64,000 bases of DNA from Miscanthus floridulus (GCF_019320115.1 NC_089587.1:106565158-106629157), one strand, 5' to 3'. Shown: positions 23,101 to 34,328, counted from the stretch's first letter. Notes: generated from the letters alone by a model not told the origin. Made by a program: numbers and translations.

Positions 23101-23516
23101 TTCACACCGTTCTTCCTGGTCTATGGAGCCGAGGCCATCCTCCCCACTGACTTAGAATACGGCTCCCCGAGGCTACAGGCGTACAACGAACAAAGCAACC
23201 GCACTGCCCGCGAAGACGCCCTCGACCAACTGGAGGAAGCCCGAGACGTCGCGCTGCTACACTCAGCCAGGTACCAAGCAAGCCCTACGACGCTACCAAG
23301 CCCGGCGCGTCCAAAGCCGGGACCTGAAAGGTGGGCGACCTGGTGCTGAGACTGAGGCAGAGCAACAAGGGCCGCCACAAGCTGACCCCACCCTGGGAAG
23401 GGCCGTATATCGTCGCTCAAGTGCTGAAGCCCGGGACCTACAAGTTAGCCAACGAGAAGGGCGAAATCTTCACCAACGCTTGGAACATAGAACAGCTACG
23501 TCGTTTCTACCCTTAA
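20159..23516 (+). pseudogene. pol: Broken pol of the Tat element: RT, two RNase H domains, integrase
   Basis: RT motifs are clear: FLDAYSGYHQI, then the catalytic YVDD at 20850-20861. An RT-associated RNase H follows (about 21270-21600). A second, archaeal-type RNase H comes next (YFDGSL at about 21714, NVAEYEAL, then DSQLVVDQV). Integrase has an H-H-C-C zinc part (CGHH, then CEGCQYY, about 22470-22610) and a D,D-E core (ITDNGTQF near 22850; NGQVERAN near 22950). There is no chromodomain. The frame is disrupted near 20160, by TAG stops at 20265-20267 and 21159-21161, near 22665 within a G run, and between about 23270 and 23330. Several frameshifts lie at short homopolymers, so some may be base-calling errors; the two stops are not explained that way. 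Confidence 0.88.
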
Positions 23517-24248
23517 ATTTCCAAACGTTGTTTACATTGTTTCTCGAAATACAATAAAGAAGCGTTCTTTAGTTGTTATAATCTTTCGAGGAACCCCCTT
23601 ATAGACAAATCGATTGTATAGAACCTAAGGACCGAAAGATCGTCTCAAAGGCGAAAAGGCCGGCCGAGCCGTGAGAACGGCCTATGCCTCTGGGCTACGG
23701 CAGCTCCCTCACCACCGTTTCGCCCAAAGGACAGCTTAGGCTCCGAGGAAGTTCTTTGCAGAGAGGTTGTCTATCGATAGGGGCTCGACGTCACTATAAC
23801 ACAATAAGGGAGACTCGGCTCTGCCTCTGCAAAGTCGAGCCTCCCTCGGGGGCTAAAAAGGGGGAACCCCCCTAAGTCCCGGACACCATTTCTCAACCGT
23901 TTTCCGAAAATTTCCACGCCAAACTCTCTCGCGCTCCGACGGGACCTTCGCAAGAAACCCAGAGACCAAAAGCTTGTCTGGAGGCCAAAGGGCCGGCCGA
24001 GTCGTGAGAACGGCCTACGCCTCTGGGCTACGGCAGCTCCCTCACCACCCTTCGCCGAAGGACGGCTTAGGTTCCGAGGGATTTCTTCGCGATCGAGACA
24101 GAGGGCACAGACTTAGAAATAGAATGGAAAACGGTTAAGAAACACACATACGCAAATACTTTAAGGGCCTCGACGGCCACAAAAAAACGTCACGATTCGG
24201 CAACTAACTCAATCCGGTTACATGGCCCCTTTTGGCCCAGGTCAAAGC
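23517..24248. repeat. Spacer after pol with a ~120-bp duplicated block
   Basis: Two copies of a block containing GGCCGGCCGAG, GTGAGAACGGCCTA and CTCTGGGCTACGGCAGC occur at about 23629-23750 and 23963-24080. AATAAA lies near 23552. I see no coding signal in this spacer. Confidence 0.65.
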
Positions 24249-27200
24249 TCAAGGATCGGCGGCTGGCGCGGGAGGGACCACCTCTTCTTCGAACAGCTTG
24301 GCCAACGCAGTGCCAGGCGCCTCGGCCGCCTCCAACAGCCTCACGACCTCTGCATCAGCCTCCTCGTCATCTTCTGGCAACACATAGCCGTCGCTGACAG
24401 GCCTCGAGGTTGATGGCGTAGTGCGAGGAGACGACGGCCAGGGCGCGCTTGACACCCGTGTGCAACGCCCCTCGGAGTCTCTCGCGGACGTAGCCGCTCA
24501 ACGCAATCAGGCGGCTCCCAAGGGAGCTAGCTGATTGGACCTCCTCGACGTCCAGAGCCTCGCAGGCGGATCCGGACAGCGCTGCGCAGCGCCTCGTGCT
24601 CCCGGACCTCGACATCCAGCGCCGCTTGCGCCGCGACGGAGGCCTCAGCCGCCTGGGAGGCTTCTTTCTCCAGATCTACGTCCGCAACAAGGGGTCAGGA
24701 GTCAAGCGCGAACCAGGACAAAAAGAGCAAATGGAGCGAGGAACATGGTTCAGCGGAACTTACCCTCGGCCTTGCTCTTCCAGGCTGAGACCTCGACCCG
24801 AGAGGCCTCGGCCGCCTTGGTAGCCTCTGCCAAGGGCGACTTTCGTCGCCTGATGCTCGCTCTGCTCCGCACCCAGCTGCCCGGCTGTGACCTTAGCAGA
24901 GGCCGTCGCTTCTTGGGCCCAAAGCCTGAAGGAGTCTCGCTCCTCCTCCAGTTCCTTGATCTTGGCCACCAGAGGGGCGGACTGCTCCTTAGCCGCGGCC
25001 AACTCCGCCTGAATATCAGCACAACGAAGGCGGAGGTCCTCCACTTCCGCACTCCGTGCCGACAATAGCCCCTGGGCATCGGCAAGCAGGCCCTTTTGGC
25101 GCCGGAGCTGGTCCCAGATATCCCTCTCATTTCGCAGGAACACCGACTTCCCAAGGGATCGGGTCTCGAGCTCCTAAGGAGGCAAAACAAAAAACACACG
25201 TCAAACACTGCGATGGGGGCTCGGAGAGAAAACAACGCGGCACGAGAGGGGAAAGTACTTACCCGCGTGACACCGGGCAAGTCCTGACCCATAATAGTCA
25301 TCGCTGTCTGCAGCGACCGCACTGCCAGTTGGCGGTACTGCTCGAGGGTACCCCAATGCCCCCCCTCTGCGGTATCTTCAAGGGCGAACACGGGCTCCCC
25401 CTCGGGGTCAGCCCGGTTCCGCTAGAAAACACACGGGAAGTTCCACCCGCGAGGCTCGGGCTGTAGCCGGACAAGAGCCGAACTCCCCTCGGTGGGATCT
25501 GGGACTGGTTGCTCCGCGGTACTGGCCACCTCGACGTCCGCCGCCTCCTTCCCTCGGGAGGAATCATCAGATGAGATCGTCTGAACCAGGGGCGGCGCCA
25601 AAATTTGCCCCATCTCCACCTCCATCGCCTCGGTCTCGACGGACCCGGGGGCTCTGGCCTCCACCATCTCTACCTCGATGGCCCCGGCGTCCACCGCCCT
25701 GACGTCGGAGGTCTCGGGGGCTCCGGCCTCGCCCTCAATGGCCTCGGCAATAGCAGACGCCCCAGCCTCCTTTTCCTGGGCAGCCGCCTCCTCCGAAACG
25801 GCCTCGCCCGACGCCGCGCCGCGTCGCACGCCAGCCTGCGCCTCCGCTGCCTGATGGGCGGAGGAGCTAACGTTCACCTTGAGCGCCTTACGGGGCGCCA
25901 AGGGAGGATCTTCCACCAGAAGCGTCTGGCTGGAAGAAAAGACACTCCCAAGGTCAGCATGCAACCAAGGGGCGAACAAGAAGTACTACGGAAGACGCTT
26001 ACCGCGAACGGGGATGCAGCCGCTTCGACACCGCCAGCCTCCTCTGCAACGGCGGCGGTGGTGGCAGCAGCGCGGCCTCAGTGTCCACCAGTGCCAGCTG
26101 GCCTCCGTCGGACCCCGGCACCTCCTCGACCCTTCGCGGAGATAATGGGGTCGCCCCCACCGTCACCCGCTCCACCTCCACCGTCGAACCCATCGGGCTG
26201 ACGGCACGCTCCTCCGACACCCGCACCTCGGGTGTGTCGGCCTCGGCCCCGGGACGGGCCGCCACTGGCCCCGGGACACCTCCTCCTCCTCCTAGGGGCG
26301 TCAGGCTCCTTGCCGGCGCCCCGGGAACCATCTCCCTGATGTCGGGGAGGTGTTCCAGGCAGGCCGTCCCCACCTCGCGCCCGCCGCCGTCGCTCGAAGA
26401 ATCCGACACCGACGACGAGGGAGACGGCTCCAAAGGGAGACCGTCGAGCCTCTGGCGCCGGCGACGGGCGTCCAGCTTTTCGCGCGCGAGGATCTTCTTC
26501 GTGCGCTTCGCCTCCTGGGCATCTTTCTTCTTCTTCTCCTCCTCGGCACGCGCCCTGTTCACGGATCGCCGCCGGGCGTCCTCGGGAACGGGCGGCGGGG
26601 AGCCTCGCACGTCTCTTATCCCCTGTGAGAACGACGAAGTAAGACAACAGACCAAAAAGGCGAAAAACAAGAAGGCCGCGAAAGCCTCGACAACATCCAA
26701 CTTACCAGCGAGACATACCCCCGCGACGGGCGCATCGGGAACGGCGTCAAGTCATCGAGCCTCGGCTTCCCGTCTACCGCCTCTCTCACCCGACGCAGGG
26801 TCTCGTCGTCGGTAAGAGCGAAGGCGGACATCTTGACACCGGCGATCGAATCACCCGGGGTCATCTCGAACAGCCGCCGCCGCCGGGCCATCAGAGGCAA
26901 CACCCTCCGGCGGTGAAAAGCCGCCACAACCACGGCCGCCGAAAGGCCAGTGGTCACGCAGCTTCCCCAAGGCCCTCAAGAGCGGTTCCAGCCTAGGCTG
27001 ATCGGCCTTGACGACGCCGTATCCCCATTTTTCCGGTTGACTCTCTACAACCCGCCCGGTATAAGGGGGAAGTCCTCCGCCGTCGTTGCGGAGGTAGAAC
27101 CAGCCGTCATACCAACGACGGTTGGACGTTGACAGCTGGGCCGGGATGTAGAGGGACTGCCGGTCTTGGCGCACGTGAAGGGTGCAGCCGCCGGCCCTCT

Positions 27201-27624
27201 GCGCCTTCCGAGCCCCCCTCGTCCCCCCCGGCTTGGAGGTGAACGTCGCTCGGAACAAATGGAGCCACAACTCCCAGTGGGGAGCGATCCCCAGGTACCC
27301 CTCACAGACGGCGACGAAGATGGCCGCCTGCGCGATGGAGTTGGGGCTGAAATTGTGCAGCTCCACGCCATAGTAGTGCGGGAGTGCCCGCATGAAGCTA
27401 TCCGCCGGCGACCCGAAGCCTCGCTCATGGAAGACGACGAAGCTCACCACGTAACCGTCGCGTGGCCTCGGCTCCGACTCGTCCCCCGGAGCAATCCACT
27501 CCGGCTCGTCAGGGTCGGTGATCGGGCGAAGAAGACCGGCCTCCACGAGCGACTGCAGCTTCTCCTCGGTGACGTCGGACCGCTCCCAGGGATCCGCCGG
27601 GAGGATGACGGGACCACCAGCCAT
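24249..27624 (-). pseudogene. Antisense five-exon gene of the Tat element (putative gypsy-type transposon domain plus coiled coil)
   Basis: Reading leftward from ATG 27624, exon 1 (to 26706) encodes a domain I recognise as the Pfam 'Putative gypsy type transposon' family, with VVSFVVFHERGFG and YDGWFYLRN. It is followed by a Lys/Glu-rich exon 2 (26622-26003), an acidic exon 3 (25929-25263), an exon 4 with a coiled-coil pattern (25173-24764; IKELEEERDSF) and exon 5 (24675-24249, ending PPAPAADP). Four GTAAG donors (26705, 26002, 25262, 24763) and four AG acceptors (26623, 25930, 25174, 24676) fit GT-AG introns of about 73-90 nt. It is damaged: a frame change near 26880, an in-frame TAG at 25424-25422, and frame changes in exons 4-5. 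Antisense genes here are known in Tat elements; their function is not established. Confidence 0.72.
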
Positions 27625-27789
27625 TGCGCGGCGGAGGACGCTGCTACGGCGGTAATCTCTCTCCCTCTCTCTTTCGATCTCTCGCCCTCGCCGTTCTCTT
27701 CCCCGGCGCTCTATGCTCTCAGCAACGGCACGGAGGCAGCAAAAGCGAACGCGGAAAAGGTAAGGAGGGAGAGGGCGAGGCTATTTGCG

Positions 27790-27796
27790 TATTTAT
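27790..27796 (-). promoter_or_regulatory. Possible TATA box of the antisense gene
   Basis: On the minus strand the sequence reads GCATAAATACG, about 170 bases upstream of the ATG at 27624. The interval is CT/AG-rich like a plant 5' UTR. It would allow transcription independent of the LTR. Confidence 0.4.
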
Positions 27797-28090
27797 GCAG
27801 GGACGAGTCGAAACCGCCGGGCGACGAAATCGGGGAAGTTTCCCCCAGAAAATCCGGCGCGGTTATCCAGATCCGGTCTTACCGCCCACTCCCTCCTCAT
27901 TAATTGCGCATGCAGTTACGTCCCGTCGACTGACGCCACGTCGCGCCCAACCGCAGCAGCAGCAGGCGCCGTTTCACCTCCTCGAAAAAGCTGCCTCAAA
28001 AGGCGCGCCTGCCGTTGCTAACCGCAGGGAGAGAGGTAACCTCCACCCGATTCCTTTCAGGCAAAGGAACTGGGCACCGAGCCCGTACTA
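27797..28090. other. Spacer between the antisense promoter and the tandem repeats
   Basis: GC-rich sequence without a coding signal; it probably contains upstream promoter elements of the antisense gene. Confidence 0.4.
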
Positions 28091-30640
28091 CGGTCCAGGG
28101 GTTCGAAGGCTGGGCCCCCAGGGGTTTCGACAGCCGCCCCAGGGCAAAAGAGTCAGGGACGACTACGGGCGAGCCTATACGAGGCCGAGGCCCAAGCAAG
28201 CGAAACGCTTGGGACGCCCTGTGTCGTGTCCGAGACCGGCAGGGGAGGTCTCTGAATGGGATCCCACCGTAGGGAGGCACCGAGCCACCGAGGCCCAGCG
28301 AACTGGCCTCGGCACCCACTAGAGAAACCCTCCGGTACTCTTGGAGCGCGTCTCCGGACCGCTAGCCGACCCCCAGCGAACGGGGTACGGGCCTCCACTC
28401 GGACTTACCCGATAACAGCTCACCGGAAATGCCGTCGCTCGCGCCCACCGAGGGTAGCGTGGCATCTTCCACCCCTCCTTCCGAGCGAAAAGGAAGCGCG
28501 AGGGTCGAACAAAAAGTCAGGAGAATCCCTGACGGCCCTCTTGCTCCGCGCAGAGGCTAAGGGACTCTTCCTGCTAAACATTGCCGAGGCCCAGCGACTT
28601 GGGCTCGCACACGAGGGGGCTCGGCAATACAAACCCTCCTTCCGAGCGAAAAGGAAGCGCGAGGGTCGTTCAAAAAGCCGGAAGAACTCCTGACGGTCCT
28701 CTCGCTCCGTGCAGAGGATAGGGAGCTCCTTCCGCAAAAGACGCCGAGACCCCGCGACCTAGGATCGCACCCGAGGGGGCCTCGGCCGACAGACCCTCAC
28801 GCGCGAGGGGCGAACCAAAAGCCAGGGGGACCTCTGACCGCTCTCTCGCTCCGTGCGAGAGACTCGGGGGCTCCTCCTGCAACTTTGCCGAGACCCAGCG
28901 GCTCAGGCTCGCACACGAGTGGGCTCGGCAAACAGCCCCCGTCCGAAGCGAAAAGGACGTGAGGGAGACGGACAAAAAAGCCGGGAAGACCCCTGACCGC
29001 CCTCTCGCTCCGTGCGGAGGCTCGGGGGCTCTTCCTGCACCCGAGATAAAGACAAGCGAACCAAGCCCGTTGCGGTCCAGGGGTTCGAAGGCTGGGCCCC
29101 CAGGGGTTTCGACAGCCGCCCCAGGGCAAAAGAGTCAGGGACGACTACGGGCGAGCCTATACGAGGCCGAGGCCCAAGCAAGCGAAACGCTTGGGACGCC
29201 CTGTGTCGTGTCCGAGACCGGCGGGGAGGTCTCTGAATGGGATCCCACCGTAGGGAGGCACCGAGCCACCGAGGCCCAGCGAACGGCCTCGGCACCCACT
29301 AGAGAAACCCTCCGGTACTCTTGGAGCGCGTCTCCGGACCGCTAGCCGACCCCCAGCGAACGGGGTACGGGCCTCCACTCGGACTTACCCGATAACAGCT
29401 CACCGGAAATGCCGTCGCTCGCGCCCACCGAGGGTAGCGTGGCATCTTCCACCCCTCCTTCCGAGCGAAAAGGAAGCGCGAGGGTCGAACAAAAAGTCAG
29501 GAGAATCCCTGACGGCCCTCTTGCTCCGCGCAGAGGCTAAGGGACTCTTCCTGCAAAACATTGCCGAGGCCCAGCGACTTGGGCTCGCACACGAGGGGGC
29601 TCGGCAATACAAACCCTCCTTCCGAGCGAAAAGGAAGCGCGAGGGTCGTTCAAAAAGCCGGAAGAACTCCTGACGGTCCTCTCGCTCCGTGCAGAGGATA
29701 GGGAGCTCCTTCCGCAAAAGACGCCGAGACCCCGCGACCTAGGATCGCACCCGAGGGGGCCTCGGCCGACAGACCCTCACGCGCAAGGGGCGAACCAAAA
29801 GCCAGGGGGACCTCTGACCGCTCTCTCGCTCCGTGCGAGAGACTCGGGGGCTCCTCCTGCAACTTTGCCGAGACCCAGCGGCTCAGGCTCGCACACGAAT
29901 GGGCTCGGCAAACAGCCCCCGTCCGAACGAAAAGGACGTGAGGGAGACGGACAAAAAAGCCGGGAAGACCCCTGACCGCCCTCTCGCTCCGTGCGGAGGC
30001 TCGGGAGCTCTTCCTGCACCCGAGATAAAGACAAGCGAACCAAGCCCGTTACGGTCCAGGGGTTCGAAGGCTGGGCCCCCAGGGGTTTCGACAGCCGCCC
30101 CAGGGCAAAAGAGTCAGGGACGACTACGGGCGAGCCTATACGAGGCCGAGGCCCAAGCAAGCGAAACGCTTGGGACGCCCTGTGTCGTGTCCGAGACCGG
30201 CAGAGAGGTCTCTGAATGGGATCCCACCGTAGGGAGGCACCGAGCCACCGAGGCCCAGCGAACGGCCTCGGCACCCACTAGAGAAACCCTCCGGTACTCT
30301 TGGAGCGCGTCTCCGGACCGCTAGCCGACTCCCAGCGAACGGGGTACGGGCCTCCACTCGGACTTACCCGATAACAGCTCACCGGAAATGCCGTCGCTCG
30401 CGCCCACCGAGGGTAGCGTGGCATCTTCCACCCCTCCTTCCGAGCGAAAAGGAAGCGCGAGGGTCGAACAAAAAGTCAGGAGAATCCCTGACGGCCCTCT
30501 TGCTCCGCGCAGAGGCTAAGGGACTCTTCCTGCAAAACATTGCCGAGGCCCAGCGACTTGGGCTCGCACACGAGGGGGCTCGGCAATACAAAACCTCCTT
30601 CCGAGCGAAAAGGAAGCGCGAGGGTCGTACAAAAAGCCGG
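28091..30640. repeat. ~980-bp tandem repeats (2.6 copies) in the 3' internal region
   Basis: The landmark CGGTCCAGGGGTTCGAAGG recurs at 28091, 29073 and 30052, giving periods of 982 and 979 bases. Unit copies are nearly identical over their length, and the third breaks off near 30640. Within each unit there are ~150-bp subrepeats built on CCTTCCGAGCGAAAAGGAAG and GGGCTCGCACACGAG motifs. Open frames of 70-165 codons on both strands here are by-products of the repeats. Variable tandem repeats before the 3' LTR are typical of Tat elements. Confidence 0.85.
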
Positions 30641-30944
30641 GTGGACCCCTGACGGCCCTCTCGGTCCAGGCGGAGGCTAAGGGGCTCTTCCCGCAGCGTC
30701 GTCGAGGCCCTGCGATCCGAACTCGCACCCACGGGCCCGGCAAACACAATGTAAACTCCTCACTCGAAAGAGAAAAAAGCCCCTGGAGAAGTGAAATCAC
30801 TCCTCCAGGGCCTCGGGGGCTACACCCGACGGGTGCGCTCGCGCGCACCCACCGAAACCTCGAGTACGAAAACACCATCCCGACAGGAACTATCAAGGGC
30901 CGATTCTCGTCAGAACCTCAGGGGGAGTGCCTCCACTCCCCCTC
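30641..30944. other. 3' untranslated internal segment of the Tat element
   Basis: It has an inverted repeat: CCCTGGAGAAGTGA and TCACTCCTCCAGGG around 30780-30810 can form a stem. No coding potential is seen. Confidence 0.4.
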
Positions 30945-30958
30945 GGCTCGGGGGCTAC
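30945..30958 (+). other. Polypurine-tract region
   Basis: GGCTCGGGGGCTAC directly precedes the TG of the 3' LTR. The G-run is the best candidate for plus-strand priming, though it is not an uninterrupted purine tract. Confidence 0.5.
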
Positions 30959-32229
30959 TGTCGGATACCGTAAAAAGGGGTACCCTAAGCAGAAACCAAA
31001 GAAAATGGCTCAGACCCTAAACAAAAACTAGCAAGACAAACGGGGTCTCAGCCAAAAATCTCCGATTCGCCCGAGGCCTCCTCGCCGAGGTCTGCAATTC
31101 TCCGACTCGCCCGAGGCCCCCTTGCCGCTGGCCTCGGGCGACCCCCCACCGAAGGCCTCGGCCGACCCCTTCTCTCGTCACAGGCCTCGGCTGGGCCACC
31201 GATCCTCCGTCTCGCGCGAGGCGGGCACGGGAGCACTCCGCTGCCTCTTCCTCCTCCCGTCCCTCTGACAAAACGTCGTGTCGCATTAACTCAGCCAACT
31301 GCTGCCCCTGACATCAGCCGCATGCTCGGCACAGTACAGCAGAACGACTGACGGGACAGGAGGCAGGACTGGGCAGGGGTTACCCGCCACTGTGCCAACC
31401 ACTATGCGCGTGGGTGACGCCCATGCCTCACTGTGCTGCCAACTCCTGCTCCGAGAACAACGCAGCATGGGGAGCCACGTCTGGGCTACTGTGGCCTCGG
31501 AACCAGTACCCAGGACCAATAATTCTCTTCAGAGCCCCGGCAGTCAGCCTCAGGGGCTCGGCAGCCTGAGGATCCATGCCCGTCGCCCCCCCCCCCCCCC
31601 CCCCCCGCGATGGCTCGGCCTCGGCATCTGCAGAGCCACGGCCCCCCACGACGCCGTCACGCGATGACCAGCACGTCGTCCGCCATGCCCTGCGTCAAGC
31701 TGTACGGGAGCCTCACTATGCCCAAAACCAAGTACGACAGGCGCATCACTTCTGCATGACAAGGACGGGGGCACTCCATCGACCATGCCACGAACAGTGG
31801 CCGGCTACAGGGCTCGAACACGCCACCTCTATTAATAAAGCGTTAGGTAGCAATATGTGTACGTCCCAGTTTCTCCCTTAGAGTATAAAAGTGAGGGATT
31901 GGGGCCATTTCTAGGGGGGAACGGGCAGAAAAGACGAACACACCGATAGAACTACACACTTCTACGCTGTTTGAGAACAACGTCTCAAACAGCCCGCACC
32001 ACCCTCGCCGAGACCTGGGGCTAACCCCCTCTCTCACCTAGCTTGTAACCCCCTACTACGAGCACTCCGGTGCAAGGAATACAAGATCGATCTCTCAGAC
32101 TGGACGTAGGGCCTCGATTGCCCGAACCAGTATAAACCTTGTGTCTCTTTGCATCACCATCCGGGATTAGGGGCACGCAGCACAAATTCACTCGTTGGTT
32201 GAGGGACCCCCGGTCCCGAAACACCGACA
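30959..32229 (+). repeat. 3' LTR of the Tat element
   Basis: Begins TGTCGGATACC and ends AAACACCGACA, followed by the GAACT target copy. A 21-base poly-C run starts near 31586 (13 bases in the 5' LTR). A TATAAA box is at 31884-31889. Confidence 0.92.
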
Positions 32230-32311
32230 GAACTCATGCTAGCTTTCCATCACCTTAGTTAGGATTCATGCGTTTCTTTGGCGAGCGTTGTAGGCCACTC
32301 CCGTCCTATAC

Positions 32312-32436
32312 TGTTTCGTTCGGTTTACCCTATATTCAGTTTGTTCAGTTTTTTTTAGTTAGAACAGTATTTTTCTTTCACAACATTTCAGTCGAAACAG
32401 TGCTTTCAGCTAAGATTCAGCAAACCGAACGGGGCC
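32312..32436. mobile_element. MITE, GTTCGG family (copy A)
   Basis: The left arm TGTTTCGTTCGGTTTACC pairs loosely with the right arm CAGCAAACCGAACGGGG. The interior has GAACAGTATTTTTCTTTCAC, as in the 9799-10168 cluster. Confidence 0.55.
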
Positions 32437-32524
32437 ACTATATTTAACGTCGGTCAAGTTTTAAAGGCTCCACAGGTCTAAAATTAATTAATACCAGACC
32501 TCATCTTTTTTCCGCCGACATTAG

Positions 32525-32692
32525 CGCCATGTTCGATTGGACTTGTTTGACTTATAAGCCGTATTTTTTCAGTCAACGAACAATATTTTTCTCTCACACC
32601 AAATCAGCCAACAATATTTTCAACCATAGCTTATCAGCCAACAATATTTTCAGCCATGGCTTATCACCCAAACAAGCTCGAACAAACATGGC
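32525..32692. mobile_element. MITE, GTTCGTTTG/AGCC family (copy A)
   Basis: The left arm GCCATGTTCGATTGGACTTG pairs with the right arm CAAGCTCGAACAAACATGGC. A 35-bp internal piece (CAACAATATTTTCA with CATGGCTTATCA) is duplicated. Confidence 0.6.
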
Positions 32693-33305
32693 TTAGATCT
32701 CCTTTGAAAATTGGCCACTGCACACATGGCCGTACAGTGTGCACTGAGCCACTGACTGAAGAAAAGGCGTCGTCTTCTCGTCGATGCAAAACGATTTTCC
32801 TGCCAATTTCCTGAACTGTTCAAGTTGTGCTGCAGAAGAGAGAAGACCATCGCAGGCAACTCAACAACGGCTAAGCATGAATAAATTAGAATAACAATGA
32901 TGTTGCATGTTGCATCTTGCAGCCGCCCAGGCACATTCAAGCGGTTCTGTTCTATCTGCACGAGGCTCTCCTCTGCCGTAGGCGCGCCAACCACATGCAA
33001 ATATGCTCAACGAAGAACGAACTTCAACGGAACCACATGCAAATTTGTTTGGGAGGGCGTAAACGGTATGGATCTTTCTTGACCGTTAGGATGAGATAGC
33101 AATTCTAAACTTTTTTATGCCTATAAACATTTTTCTCAGATATCGAATATGGATATATATATGCATCGGATAACCAATCGGACGGATAATCCGGATTGGT
33201 AAGTCAGGTTATTAAATTTGGATAGTTCTATCAGATATCTTTTGGAATGGACAGCAAGCTAAAACAATTTCAGTCTAAAGGGAATAAACGAAGTATAGTT
33301 TTTCA

Positions 33306-33415
33306 GCATGTTCGTTGGTTGATTTCTAGGCTGATAAGTCCGACTGATGCTAATTTGTTATGAGAGAAAAATATTGTACCATGACTGATAAACCCTGCCT
33401 GAAACCAACAAGCTG
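33306..33415. mobile_element. MITE, CATGTTCGTTGG family (copy A)
   Basis: The left arm GCATGTTCGTTGGTTGATTT and the right arm GAAACCAACAAGC face each other around TATGAGAGAAAAATATTG. Confidence 0.5.
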
Positions 33416-33448
33416 ATTTTTCCCCTAAAGAAGTATGAGCTTCACACG

Positions 33449-33630
33449 GCGTGTTTGGTTTGGAGAGAGACCCAAGTCATGCAGCATGGAATGGTCTAGC
33501 ATGGATTCATCCGGTGATTTTTGGTGGAACCTCATGGTCCGTCTCGGTAGGCATATCCAAACGCCTGGGCTAGCTTCCATACCAGGATAGGATGATTCCG
33601 CATGGCCTCGTGATGCGTACCAAACATGTT
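33449..33630. mobile_element. Probable MITE with GTGTTTGGT ends (copy A)
   Basis: The left GGCGTGTTTGGTTTGG and the right GCGTACCAAACATGT are short inverted repeats flanking a CATGG-rich body. Confidence 0.4.
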
Positions 33631-34321
33631 GTAAAATATTACTTAAAGTAAATTCGGGAAATACACATGTCTAGTTAATGTATTTTTTTCTTTGCCAGAG
33701 ATTTTTAAATTTAACCACAATTTGAGCCTATTGACTAAAATGTGTTATAGTGAATTTACAGTTTTTTGGTATTTTAATAAGTGTCTTTAAGAATTTAAAA
33801 CATGCGATATATACATGAATGTTGCCTTTACTCAATATTTGAAGAAATATTTGTGATTGACATTGTTCAAATCCGGCTCAACCTACATTCGATACACATT
33901 TATTCGTGTTTTTAACCGAGACAAATTCATATTCGTTTTGGTATCCTATATTATTCATATCTTATTCCGATTTATAAAAAAAAATGAAAATAAAATCAGT
34001 GTAAGTTACATTCGTACACATTGGATCCGATTCAGGATGAGAGCAAGTACGCGGAAAGTGACCCGTCCGCAGACAAATTTTGCTCACACATCCTTCGATA
34101 CGACCTGCGTGCGAGGGCGGAGAGAACAAAAGATGAAGCGAGAGACGCCAACTCAAGGGCGACGACGAATGGACCGCCACACACCAGTTACCAGTACACC
34201 TCCCTCGTGTTGCCGTTGCTCCCCACCTCCCCAGCCCTACTCGGTGACCCAGCCAGAGATCTCTGCCGCGGGGCCCGCCCGCCCCCTTCCGGACGCCGAC
34301 GGGCAATGGCCGCCTCCCCAC
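33631..34321. other. Upstream region of the SUKH-like gene; no other gene seen
   Basis: AT-rich up to about 34020, then GC-rich. The long frame that is open from 34021 has no stop before the gene but crosses the TATA box at 34322, so its first 161 codons are unlikely to be translated. Confidence 0.5.
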
Positions 34322-34328
34322 TATATAA
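34322..34328 (+). promoter_or_regulatory. TATA box of the SUKH-like gene (copy A)
   Basis: TATATAA in the context CCACTATATAATCCCGCC, 182 bases before the chosen ATG. A start site near 34355 would leave a C-rich 5' leader of about 150 bases, normal for a plant gene. Confidence 0.65.

Larger units (their letters stand above)
15777..32229 (+). mobile_element. Tat-lineage Ty3/gypsy LTR retrotransposon, full length, TSD GAACT
   Basis: Two LTRs (1264 and 1271 bp) that begin TGTCGG and end CCGACA enclose the element. Identical GAACT copies lie at 15772-15776 and 32230-32234, so this is one insertion with both ends preserved. The order is LTR, primer-binding site, gag, protease, RT, RNase H, a second RNase H, integrase, antisense gene, tandem repeats, polypurine tract, LTR. 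Two successive RNase H domains and an antisense gene between pol and the 3' LTR are established marks of the plant Tat lineage (RIRE2, Grande, Ogre relatives). I counted about 12 substitutions between the LTRs (roughly 1%), so it is young. The pol part is broken and cannot act alone as read. Confidence 0.92.

Noticed and set aside
28091..30640. CRISPR-like or bacterial repeat array
   Set aside because: The unit is ~980 bp with no short repeats and unique spacers, and every context is plant nuclear.
28153..30896. Many 70-165-codon frames on both strands in the tandem array
   Set aside because: They repeat with the ~980-bp unit and are a by-product of GC-rich repeats; no protein family is recognisable.
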